Positions 1-6,759 of a DNA stretch of 11,947 nucleotides are shown piece by piece; positions within the stretch are counted from its first letter, which is position 1; each line of letters begins with the position of its first letter. The DNA lies in NCBI RefSeq assembly GCF_051650185.1, contig NZ_JBOFIN010000095.1, positions 1 to 11,947 of the forward strand, read 5' to 3'. This DNA is from Scandinavium sp051650185 (GTDB lineage Bacteria > Pseudomonadota > Gammaproteobacteria > Enterobacterales > Enterobacteriaceae). Both the position numbers and the translations under genes were made by a program. The notes under the pieces were generated by a model. The model worked only from the letters and a program-made list of their open reading frames with translations. It ran no database searches and had not been told where the DNA came from.

Positions 1-1151
1 AAACCGTCCTCCATCTTATTCCATCAGGCATTCTTCGTGACAATGTGACCAGCATCATCGGTAACGGTGTTGTGCTGTCTCCTGCTGCGCTGATGAAAGA
101 GATGAAAGAACTGGAAGACCGTGGTATCCCGGTTCGCGAGCGTCTGCTGCTCTCTGAAGCTTGCCCGCTGATCCTTGACTATCACGTAGCCCTTGATGTG
201 GCGCGTGAGAAAGCTCGTGGCGCGAAAGCTATCGGCACCACCGGTCGTGGCATCGGCCCGGCTTACGAAGATAAAGTGGCCCGTCGTGGCCTGCGCGTTG
301 GCGACCTGTTCGACAAAGCGACCTTCGCCGAAAAACTGAAAGAAGTGATGGAATATCACAACTTCCAGCTGGTGAACTACTACAAAGCTGACGCCGTTGA
401 CTACCAGAAAGTACTGGACGATGTGATGGCGGTTGCCGACATCCTGACTGCGATGGTCGTGGATGTTTCTGACCTGCTGGATCAGGCGCGTAAGCGTGGT
501 GATTTTGTGATGTTCGAAGGTGCCCAGGGCACCCTGCTGGACATCGACCACGGTACCTATCCGTACGTAACCTCTTCCAACACCACTGCAGGTGGCGTGG
601 CGACCGGTTCCGGCCTGGGCCCGCGTTATGTGGATTACGTTCTGGGTATCATCAAAGCCTACTCTACCCGTGTCGGTGCAGGTCCATTCCCAACCGAACT
701 GTTCGACGAAACCGGCGAGTTCCTCTGCAAGCAGGGTAACGAGTTTGGTGCGACCACTGGCCGCCGTCGTCGTTGTGGCTGGCTGGACGTTGTTGCCGTT
801 CGCCGCGCTGTGCAGATTAACTCCCTCTCAGGCTTCTGCCTGACCAAACTGGACGTCCTGGACGGCCTGAAAGAGGTGAAAATCTGTGTCGGTTATCGTA
901 TGCCGGATGGCCGCGAAGTGACCACCACTCCGCTGGCAGCCGACGACTGGGAAGGTATCGAAGCGATTTACGAAACCCTGCCGGGCTGGTCTGAAACCAC
1001 CTTTGGTGTGAAAGAGCGTAGCGGTCTGCCACAGGCAGCACTGGACTACATTCAGCGCATCGAAGAACTGACCGGTGTGCCAATTGATATTATTTCAACT
1101 GGCCCGGACCGTACTGAAACCATGATCCTGCGCGACCCGTTCGACGCATAA
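1..1151 (+). CDS. purA: Adenylosuccinate synthetase, 5'-truncated by window edge
   Basis: PurA joins IMP and aspartate, using GTP, to make adenylosuccinate, the first committed step from IMP to AMP in the cytosol. The reading frame is open from the window edge: bases 1-2 finish a codon and the next codons read TVLHLIPSGILRDN. A GTG at 45 lies inside the gene and is not the start. Alignment by eye to the 432-residue E. coli protein puts the first full codon at about residue 51, so the N-terminal P-loop (GDEGKGK) lies outside the window. The visible part carries the IMP-contacting TTGRGIGPAYEDK stretch, the GAQGTLLDIDHGTYPYVTSS block, GRRRRCGWLD and the C-terminal STGPDRTETM guanine-binding segment. 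It ends with TAA and is followed at once by a Rho-independent terminator. Nothing looks broken. Confidence 0.97.
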   Translation, partial: TVLHLIPSGILRDNVTSIIGNGVVLSPAALMKEMKELEDRGIPVRERLLLSEACPLILDYHVALDVAREKARGAKAIGTTGRGIGPAYEDKVARRGLRVGDLFDKATFAEKLKEVMEYHNFQLVNYYKADAVDYQKVLDDVMAVADILTAMVVDVSDLLDQARKRGDFVMFEGAQGTLLDIDHGTYPYVTSSNTTAGGVATGSGLGPRYVDYVLGIIKAYSTRVGAGPFPTELFDETGEFLCKQGNEFGATTGRRRRCGWLDVVAVRRAVQINSLSGFCLTKLDVLDGLKEVKICVGYRMPDGREVTTTPLAADDWEGIEAIYETLPGWSETTFGVKERSGLPQAALDYIQRIEELTGVPIDIISTGPDRTETMILRDPFDA

Positions 1152-1158
1152 TCATGTC

Positions 1159-1186
1159 AGGGGCGCACTCACTGCGCCCCTTTGTT
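1159..1186 (+). terminator. Rho-independent terminator of purA
   Basis: A 9-bp perfect stem (AGGGGCGCA at 1159-1167 pairing with TGCGCCCCT at 1173-1181), a 5-nt loop CTCAC and a following TTGTT run. It starts 8 bases after the purA stop codon and separates purA from the nsrR unit. Confidence 0.85.
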
Positions 1187-1290
1187 CCCGCTTTCCACCT
1201 TCCCCCGCTTAAATTAATTAACCGCTACCTGGCTGGCTGGTTTATCATCAAAGGTAATAACACCCCGTTTTTCCCTGCTTTGAGGTTGAT

Positions 1291-1716
1291 GTGCAGTTAA
1301 CGAGTTTCACCGATTACGGATTGCGTGCGCTAATCTATATGGCATCGCTGCCTGACGGTCGCATGACGAGTATCTCCGAAGTCACGGAGGTCTACGGCGT
1401 ATCCCGTAATCATATGGTTAAAATAATCAATCAGTTAAGCCGTGCTGGCTACGTCGATGCCGTGCGTGGAAAAAACGGCGGTATTCGCCTTGGCAAACCG
1501 GCAAAAAGCATTCGCGTCGGTGATGTGGTTCGGGAACTTGAACCGTTATCACTGGTGAATTGCAGCAGCGAGTTTTGCCACATTACGCCTGCCTGTCGGC
1601 TTAAACAGGCGCTTTCTCAGGCCGTGAACAGTTTTCTCAAGGAGCTGGATAACTACACGCTGGCCGATTTGGTTGAAGAGAATCAACCGCTTTATAAATT
1701 ATTGCTGGTGGAGTGA
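1291..1716 (+). CDS. nsrR: Nitric-oxide-sensing Rrf2-family repressor NsrR
   Basis: NsrR is a cytosolic Rrf2-family repressor whose Fe-S cluster reacts with nitric oxide. In E. coli it controls hmp, ytfE, hcp-hcr and other nitrosative-stress genes. The 141 codons match the E. coli length and sequence almost throughout. An N-terminal winged helix (residues about 1-75) contains ISEVTEVYGVSRNHMVKIINQLSRAGYV as recognition region and the wing RGKNGGIRLGKP. The three cluster cysteines are C91, C96 and C102 (NCSSEFCHITPAC). D8, the acidic cluster ligand known from the Streptomyces homologue, is also present. The start is GTG at 1291, as in E. coli, with GAGG at 1282-1285 as ribosome binding site 5 bases upstream. 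A possible -10 (TATCAT, 1243-1248) lacks a convincing -35. The gene leads into rnr after a 38-base gap, consistent with co-transcription. Confidence 0.96.
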   Translation: MQLTSFTDYGLRALIYMASLPDGRMTSISEVTEVYGVSRNHMVKIINQLSRAGYVDAVRGKNGGIRLGKPAKSIRVGDVVRELEPLSLVNCSSEFCHITPACRLKQALSQAVNSFLKELDNYTLADLVEENQPLYKLLLVE

Positions 1717-1754
1717 CCTGTCACTTCACTGGAGCTGACTACGGAGGAACCGCT

Positions 1755-4211
1755 ATGTCACAAGATCCTTTCCAGGAACGCGAAGCAGAAAAATACGCGA
1801 ACCCTATCCCGAGCCGGGAATTTATCCTCGATTTTATTTCAAAACGCGAAAAACCCGTCAGCCGTGATGAGCTGGCCGTTGAGCTGAACATTACCGGTGA
1901 AGAGCAGCAGGAAGCGCTGCGCCGCCGCCTGCGCGCGATGGAGCGCGACGGACAGCTCGTGTTCACTCGTCGTCAGTGCTATGCGCTGCCGGAACGCCTT
2001 GATCTGCTGAAAGGCAAAGTCATTGGTCATCGCGATGGATTTGGCTTCCTGCGCGTGGAAGGCCGCAAAGACGATCTTTATCTCTCAAGCGAGCAGATGA
2101 AGATGTGCATGCACGGCGATTTAGTGCTGGCACAGCCGCTGGGGGCCGATCGTAAAGGCCGCCGTGAAGCGCGCATTGTTCGTGTGCTTGAGCCAAGAAC
2201 CGGGCAGATTGTTGGCCGCTACTTTACCGATGCTGGTATCGGTTTTGTGGTGCCGGACGACAGCCGACTGAGCTTTGATATTCTCATTCCACCAGAAGAA
2301 CTGATGGGTGCACGAATGGGCTTTGTGGTGGTGGTGGAGCTGACTCAGCGTCCAACTCGTCGCACCAAAGCCGTCGGTAAAATCGTTGAAGTGTTGGGCG
2401 ATAACATGGGCACTGGCATGGCGGTCGATATGGCGCTGCGCACCCATGAAATCCCTTACGTCTGGCCGCCAGAAGTTGAAAAACAAATTGCCAGCCTGAA
2501 AGAACAGGTACCGGAAGAGGCCAAAATCGGCCGCGTGGATTTGCGCGACCTGCCTCTGGTCACTATCGATGGTGAAGATGCGCGAGACTTTGATGATGCC
2601 GTGTACTGCGAGAAAAAACGCGGTGGCGGCTGGCGTCTGTGGGTGGCTATCGCTGATGTCAGTTATTACGTCCGTCCGCCAACGCCGCTGGATACCGAAG
2701 CCCGCAACCGCGGAACGTCGGTTTACTTCCCGTCTCAGGTTGTGCCGATGCTGCCGGAAGTGCTCTCCAACGGCCTTTGCTCGCTGAACCCACAGGTCGA
2801 TCGTCTGTGTATGGTCTGTGAAATGACCATTTCGGCAAAGGGCCGTCTGACGAGCTACACCTTCTACGAAGCCGTCATGAGCTCCCACGCGCGTCTGACC
2901 TACAACAAGGTCTGGCATATGCTGCAGGGCGATCAGGATCTGCGCGAGCAGTACGCGCCGTTAGTGAAGCATATCGAAGAGCTGCATAACCTCTACAAAG
3001 TGCTGGATGTATCCCGTGCTGAACGAGGCGGGATTTCGTTTGAGAGCGAAGAGGCGAAGTTTATCTTCAACGCCGAACGTCGCATTGAACGTATCGAGCA
3101 GACGCAGCGTAACGACGCGCACAAACTTATCGAAGAGTGCATGATCCTCGCCAACATCTCGGCAGCGCGTTTTGTCGAGAAAGAGTCTGAGCCTGCGCTG
3201 TTTCGTATTCACGACAAGCCAACCGAAGAAGCGATTACCTCCTTCCGTACCGTGCTGGCGGAGCTGGGTCTGGAGCTTCCAGGTGGCAGCAAGCCGGAAC
3301 CGCGAGATTATGCCGAGCTGCTGACGTCCATTGCCGATCGCCCGGATCATGAGATGCTGCAAACGATGCTGCTGCGCTCAATGAAACAGGCCGTCTACGA
3401 TCCAGAAAACCGTGGTCACTTTGGCCTGGCGCTGCAGTCTTACGCGCACTTTACCTCGCCAATTCGTCGCTATCCGGATCTGACGCTGCACCGCGCGATC
3501 AAGTATCTGCTGGCGAAAGAAGAAGGCAATAAAGGCAACTCCACCGAGACAGGTGGCTGGCACTACAGCATGGAAGAGATGCTGCAACTCGGTCAGCACT
3601 GTTCGATGACCGAACGCCGTGCCGATGAAGCGACGCGTGAAGTGTCTGACTGGTTGAAGTGCGACTTCATGCAGGATCAGGTGGGCAACGTCTTCCCGGG
3701 CGTTATCGCCAGCGTCACCGGCTTCGGTTTCTTCGTGCGTCTTAATGACCTGTTTATTGATGGCCTGGTGCACGTTTCCTCGCTTGATAACGACTACTAC
3801 CGTTTCGACCAGATTGGCCAGCGCCTGATTGGTGAATCTGGCGGTCAGACTTACCGTCTGGGCGATCGAGTGGAAGTGCGCGTGGAAGCCGTCAACATGG
3901 ACGAACGTAAAATCGACTTCTCCCTGATTTCGAGTGAGCGTGGCCCACGTAACGTCGGTAAAACGGCGCGTGAGAACGCGAAAAAAGCCGGTAATGGCAA
4001 GCCGAGCGGCAAACGCCGTCAGGCAGGCAAAAAGGTAAACTTCGAGCCGGACAGCGCGTTCCGTGGCGAGAAAGGGCAACCTAAAAAGCAGAAGCCGAAA
4101 GCGGCGAAGAAAGAAGCGGCCAGTAAAAAAGCCAAAAAGCCGTCGGAAAAAACGCTTAAAATCGCCGCCGCCACCAAAGCTAAGCGCGCAGCGAAGAAAA
4201 CGACAGAGTAA
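1755..4211 (+). CDS. rnr: Ribonuclease R, processive 3'-5' exoribonuclease
   Basis: RNase R degrades structured RNA 3' to 5' and takes part in rRNA quality control, mRNA decay and tmRNA-linked decay. The start is ATG at 1755, beginning MSQDPFQERE as in E. coli, with GGAGG at 1743-1747; an upstream in-frame start at 1713 overlaps nsrR and has no support. The product is 818 residues (E. coli 813). Order of parts: winged-helix domain (about 20-85), two cold-shock RNA-binding domains (about 86-235), RNB catalytic domain (about 260-590), S1 domain (about 643-725) and a lysine/alanine-rich basic tail to the end. The metal-binding aspartates D272, D278, D280 and D281 are intact in DGEDARDFDD, as is the HFTSPIRRYPDLTLHR signature (565-580). 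The tail is the most divergent part. The gene lies between nsrR and rlmB, as in E. coli. Confidence 0.97.
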   Translation: MSQDPFQEREAEKYANPIPSREFILDFISKREKPVSRDELAVELNITGEEQQEALRRRLRAMERDGQLVFTRRQCYALPERLDLLKGKVIGHRDGFGFLRVEGRKDDLYLSSEQMKMCMHGDLVLAQPLGADRKGRREARIVRVLEPRTGQIVGRYFTDAGIGFVVPDDSRLSFDILIPPEELMGARMGFVVVVELTQRPTRRTKAVGKIVEVLGDNMGTGMAVDMALRTHEIPYVWPPEVEKQIASLKEQVPEEAKIGRVDLRDLPLVTIDGEDARDFDDAVYCEKKRGGGWRLWVAIADVSYYVRPPTPLDTEARNRGTSVYFPSQVVPMLPEVLSNGLCSLNPQVDRLCMVCEMTISAKGRLTSYTFYEAVMSSHARLTYNKVWHMLQGDQDLREQYAPLVKHIEELHNLYKVLDVSRAERGGISFESEEAKFIFNAERRIERIEQTQRNDAHKLIEECMILANISAARFVEKESEPALFRIHDKPTEEAITSFRTVLAELGLELPGGSKPEPRDYAELLTSIADRPDHEMLQTMLLRSMKQAVYDPENRGHFGLALQSYAHFTSPIRRYPDLTLHRAIKYLLAKEEGNKGNSTETGGWHYSMEEMLQLGQHCSMTERRADEATREVSDWLKCDFMQDQVGNVFPGVIASVTGFGFFVRLNDLFIDGLVHVSSLDNDYYRFDQIGQRLIGESGGQTYRLGDRVEVRVEAVNMDERKIDFSLISSERGPRNVGKTARENAKKAGNGKPSGKRRQAGKKVNFEPDSAFRGEKGQPKKQKPKAAKKEAASKKAKKPSEKTLKIAAATKAKRAAKKTTE

Positions 4212-4217
4212 TTTTGA

Positions 4218-4306
4218 CCCTCACCCTAACCCTCTCCCTGAAAGGGAGAGGGGACAGTCTGGTGCATACCCTTGATTTTCTCCCTCGCCCCTTTGGGGAG
4301 AGGGGA
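4218..4306. repeat. Tandem pair of GC-rich hairpin repeats between rnr and rlmB
   Basis: Two related stem-loops lie in the 125-bp gap. The first pairs CCCTCTCCCT (4230-4239) with AGGGAGAGGG (4243-4252) across a GAA loop and is preceded by CCCTCACCCTAA. The second pairs CCCTC (4282-4286) with GAGGG (4300-4304) and CCCC (4288-4291) with GGGG (4295-4298) across TTT, with one G/A mismatch. This CTCTCCC...GGGAGAG family is a common intergenic repeat in enterobacterial genomes. Neither hairpin has a good T-tract, so they look like 3'-end stabilisers or attenuators rather than full terminators. RlmB expression must read through them or use a promoter within the gap. Confidence 0.75.
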
Positions 4307-4336
4307 ATCAGCGATTAACTATTTACGAGTATATTC

Positions 4337-5068
4337 ATGAGTGAAATGATTTACGGCATCCACGCGGTGCAGGCCCTGCTGGAACGTGCCCCGGAGCGCT
4401 TTCAGGAAGTCTTTATTCTGAAAGGCCGCGAAGACAAGCGCTTGCTGCCGCTGATCCACGCGCTGGAAGCGCAAGGCGTGGTGATTCAGGTGGCGAACCG
4501 CCAGTTCCTGGACGAAAAAAGCGACGGAGCCGTGCATCAGGGGATCATCGCCCGTGTAAAAGAAGGCCGTCAGTATCAGGAAAACGATCTGCCGGACCTG
4601 CTGGCTCAGTTTGATAATCCGTTCTTGCTGATCCTCGACGGCGTGACCGATCCACACAACCTCGGTGCATGTCTGCGTAGCGCTGATGCGGCTGGTGTGC
4701 ATGCGGTGATCGTCCCGCGCGATCGCTCTGCACAACTGAATGCCACGGCGAAGAAAGTTGCCTGCGGTGCTGCGGAAAGCGTGCCGCTGATCCGGGTCAC
4801 CAATCTGGCACGTACCATGCGTCTGTTGCAGGAAGAAAACATCTGGATCGTCGGCACGGCTGGCGAAGCGGATCATACTCTGTATCAGAGCAAAATGACG
4901 GGCCGTATGGCGCTGGTGATGGGCGCAGAAGGGGAAGGCATGCGCCGCCTGACCCGTGAACACTGTGATGAGCTGATCAGCATCCCGATGGCGGGCAGCG
5001 TTTCTTCGCTGAACGTGTCTGTCGCGACAGGCATCTGCCTGTTTGAAGCGGTACGTCAGCGTAGCTGA
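4337..5068 (+). CDS. rlmB: 23S rRNA (guanosine-2'-O)-methyltransferase (Gm2251)
   Basis: RlmB methylates the 2'-O of G2251 in the P-loop of 23S rRNA using S-adenosylmethionine. The 243 residues equal the E. coli length and are nearly identical to it. An N-terminal substrate-binding domain (about 1-70) is followed by the SPOUT trefoil-knot domain. The family motifs are visible: motif 1 around N108 and R114 (DPHNLGACLRSADAAG), motif 2 around E198 (LVMGAEGEGMRRL) and motif 3 around N226 (SIPMAGSVSSLNVSVATG). The start at 4337 is ATG; the ribosome binding site is weak (ACGAG at 4325-4329), suggesting modest translation or help from coupling. It is the third gene of the nsrR-rnr-rlmB unit. A REP pair follows instead of the yjfI gene found in E. 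coli. Confidence 0.97.
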   Translation: MSEMIYGIHAVQALLERAPERFQEVFILKGREDKRLLPLIHALEAQGVVIQVANRQFLDEKSDGAVHQGIIARVKEGRQYQENDLPDLLAQFDNPFLLILDGVTDPHNLGACLRSADAAGVHAVIVPRDRSAQLNATAKKVACGAAESVPLIRVTNLARTMRLLQEENIWIVGTAGEADHTLYQSKMTGRMALVMGAEGEGMRRLTREHCDELISIPMAGSVSSLNVSVATGICLFEAVRQRS

Positions 5069-5074
5069 TGGTTT

Positions 5075-5152
5075 GCCGGGTGACGGCTTTCGCCTGACCC
5101 GGCCTACAACTGCGGTTTCCGTAAGTCGGGTCAGGCGTTGCCGCCACCCGAC
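5075..5152. repeat. Inverted pair of REP elements (BIME)
   Basis: The first REP (5075-5107) starts GCCGGGTGACGGC and ends CCTGACCCGGCCTAC. The second (5121-5152) is its inverse, whose complement starts GTCGGGTGGCGGC and ends CTGACCCGACTTAC. A 13-base spacer separates them. The pair lies between the convergent ends of rlmB and the minus-strand transporter, the usual place for BIMEs, where they act as transcript-end stabilisers and gyrase/IHF-type binding sites. No separate T-tracted terminator is visible for either gene. Confidence 0.88.
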
Positions 5153-5160
5153 AACGTGTT

Positions 5161-6453
5161 TTACTCATCCAGCGACCGCAAATGGTCGTCCTTTCTCAGC
5201 GTCATCAACGCAACAATACTCACCACGGCGGTTGCCATCACGTAGTACGCAGGAATATCAAGATTGCCTGTCTCTTTGATTAAACCGGTGATGATGAGCC
5301 CAGCGCACCCTGAAAAAATGGCGTTCGACAGCGAATAGGCCAGTCCAAGCCCGGTATAACGCACCCTGGTGGGGAACATTTCGGACAGCATTGCCGGGCC
5401 AGGGCCTGCCAGCATGCCCACTAATCCGCCCGCGATTAACACCACAACGGCTTTGACCAGCAGCGTGCTCGATTCCGCCTGAAGAATTTTCAGCAATGGC
5501 AGCGCCAGAACCAGAAGCAACACAGCGGCCAGCACCATCACTTTTCGACGGCCTATTTTGTCACTGAGTATTCCCGAAGGAATGATGGTCATGGCGAAAC
5601 CAATGTTCGAAATAACGGCGATCAGCAGCGCCTGGTAAAACCCGGTATGCAGGGCCGACTGCAGGTAGGAAGGCATGATAACCAGATAGGTATAACCGGC
5701 GGCAGACCAGACCATCAGGCGACCAATACCGGTGACAATGGCTTTGAATGTGCTGCTGACGCTCGCTTTCACCACCGTCGCCTCTTCTTGTTGCTGACGG
5801 ACAAAGCTCGGTGTTTCCTCCATATGCATTCGCAGCCAAAGTGCCACGACGCCCATCGGCAAGGCGAGGAAGAAAGGAATGCGCCAACCCCAGTCATGCA
5901 GCTCTTCAGGGGTCAGCACAAAGGACAGCAGTGCGACGATACCGGCCCCCGCCAGCAGGCCAAGTGCGACGGTGAACGATTGCCAGGCACCGTACAACCC
6001 ACGTTTTCCACGCGGTGCAAATTCCGTCATCAGCGACACGGCACCGCCATACTCCCCGCCAGCAAACAAGCCCTGAAGAATGCGCAGGCAGGTCAGGATC
6101 AGCGGGGCGGCAACGCCAAGCGTGGCGTAAACCGGTACAAGGCCAATCGCAGTAGTGGCGAGTGTCATCATCACCAATACTAAAATCAGCGTCGGCTTGC
6201 GGCCGATTCTGTCGCCGAGTCGACCGAAAACGATGGCACCCAGCGGGCGGAAGAAAAAGGCGACGGCGAAGGAAGCGTAGGTCAGTATCAATCCAGTGAG
6301 CGGTGCCTCACCGGCCAGTTGAAAGAAGTTTTTGGCGATAACCGTTGCCAAAAAACCGTACACCGCAAACTCGTACCATTCGATGAAATTCCCAATCGAG
6401 CCTGCGATAAGCGCGCGCTTATGCGCCTTTGCTGCCGGTGATCCTGATTGCAT
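5161..6453 (-). CDS. MFS transporter, metabolite:H+ symporter (MHS) type
   Basis: An inner-membrane secondary transporter of about 430 residues with a pattern of 12 hydrophobic segments. MHS features are clear: the first-helix motif GNFIEWYEFAVYGF (21-34), the loop 2-3 motif GRLGDRIGRK (77-86), RILQGLFAGGEYGG (124-137) and the second-half repeat GILSDKIGRRK (294-304). The family includes KgtP, ProP, ShiA and citrate carriers and moves carboxylates, betaines or shikimate with protons. The substrate cannot be read from the sequence. I chose ATG at 6453 (MQSGSPAAK) because GCGGGA lies 6 bases upstream. ATG at 6474 and 6507 are in frame but have poor ribosome binding sites. The gene is divergent from the channel-like gene and convergent with rlmB. 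E. coli K-12 has no transporter at this position. Confidence 0.9.
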   Translation of the reverse strand: MQSGSPAAKAHKRALIAGSIGNFIEWYEFAVYGFLATVIAKNFFQLAGEAPLTGLILTYASFAVAFFFRPLGAIVFGRLGDRIGRKPTLILVLVMMTLATTAIGLVPVYATLGVAAPLILTCLRILQGLFAGGEYGGAVSLMTEFAPRGKRGLYGAWQSFTVALGLLAGAGIVALLSFVLTPEELHDWGWRIPFFLALPMGVVALWLRMHMEETPSFVRQQQEEATVVKASVSSTFKAIVTGIGRLMVWSAAGYTYLVIMPSYLQSALHTGFYQALLIAVISNIGFAMTIIPSGILSDKIGRRKVMVLAAVLLLVLALPLLKILQAESSTLLVKAVVVLIAGGLVGMLAGPGPAMLSEMFPTRVRYTGLGLAYSLSNAIFSGCAGLIITGLIKETGNLDIPAYYVMATAVVSIVALMTLRKDDHLRSLDE

Positions 6454-6493
6454 AGAGAGTCCCGCCGTAACCATCGTAGTAACAATTGAATAA

Positions 6494-6535
6494 ATTATTC
6501 CACACATAAAACATAAGAAAATTTAAAATTCTTAT
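6494..6535 (-). promoter_or_regulatory. Candidate transporter promoter with overlapping dyad operator
   Basis: On the minus strand AATAAT (complement of 6494-6499) resembles a sigma70 -10. About 17 bases upstream no good -35 is seen. Instead a 23-bp dyad occupies that position: ATAAGAA at 6513-6519 and TTCTTAT at 6529-6535, around a 9-base AT core. A poor -35 covered by a symmetric site fits control by a dimeric regulator. The regulator is not visible in the window. Confidence 0.35.
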
Positions 6536-6664
6536 GGCTGTGATGGGGTTCACGAAGGAAAACGCCCTGAGTGCGAAGGTTTTCAAAAAGCAATTTCGCC
6601 TCGCTGTCTTTCAATGGCCGATCGCAACGGGTAAACTCGCACAATGAGTTCATGTAACGATATG

Positions 6665-6699
6665 ATTTTATTAAAAATAAAATTTAAATTTTTAAAAAT
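6665..6699. repeat. AT-only nested palindromes
   Basis: The 35 bases at 6665-6699 contain only A and T and carry three overlapping symmetric elements. ATTTTATT (6665-6672) mirrors AATAAAAT (6676-6683) across AAA. AAATTTAAATTT (6680-6691) and ATTTTTAAAAAT (6688-6699) are perfect palindromes. The block lies 60-95 bases upstream of the channel gene. A -10-like TATGAT occurs at 6661-6666 without a convincing -35. Such tracts are typical of bent, easily melted DNA bound by H-NS-type proteins or IHF, but no binding is shown here. Confidence 0.7.
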
Positions 6700-6759
6700 G
6701 ACCCTTCTGACGATCTTCCCTGTTCCCTTTGCTTCGAGCATTCCGGTAATGAAAGCCTG

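Larger units (their letters stand above)
6454..6759. other. Divergent intergenic region between transporter and channel genes
   Basis: This 306-bp gap must hold the promoters of both divergent genes. It has a transporter-proximal dyad at 6513-6535, a GC-mixed middle (about 6540-6650) in which I see nothing clear, and an AT-rich palindromic core at about 6661-6699. No small gene with a credible ribosome binding site was found in it. The hydrophilic reading frame on the minus strand at 6583-7008 runs deep into the channel gene and looks like a shadow. Confidence 0.7.

Noticed and set aside
45..1151. GTG at 45 as start of a 368-codon gene
   Set aside because: The frame is open to the window edge and the upstream codons encode conserved PurA residues, so this is an internal valine of a truncated gene.
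1713..1754. Upstream in-frame extension of rnr
   Set aside because: It overlaps the nsrR stop, has no ribosome binding site, and the ATG at 1755 with GGAGG matches the E. coli RNase R N-terminus.
2121..2918. Long minus-strand open frame (265 codons) inside rnr
   Set aside because: It is antisense to the catalytic region of a strongly conserved gene, has biased composition and no promoter or ribosome binding site of its own; a shadow of codon bias.
3378..4079. Minus-strand open frame of 233 codons in the 3' half of rnr
   Set aside because: Antisense shadow of the RNB/S1 coding region; no recognisable domain.
5075..5152. BIME considered as a CRISPR-like repeat array
   Set aside because: Only two copies, in opposite orientation, with the REP consensus; no spacers and no cas genes.
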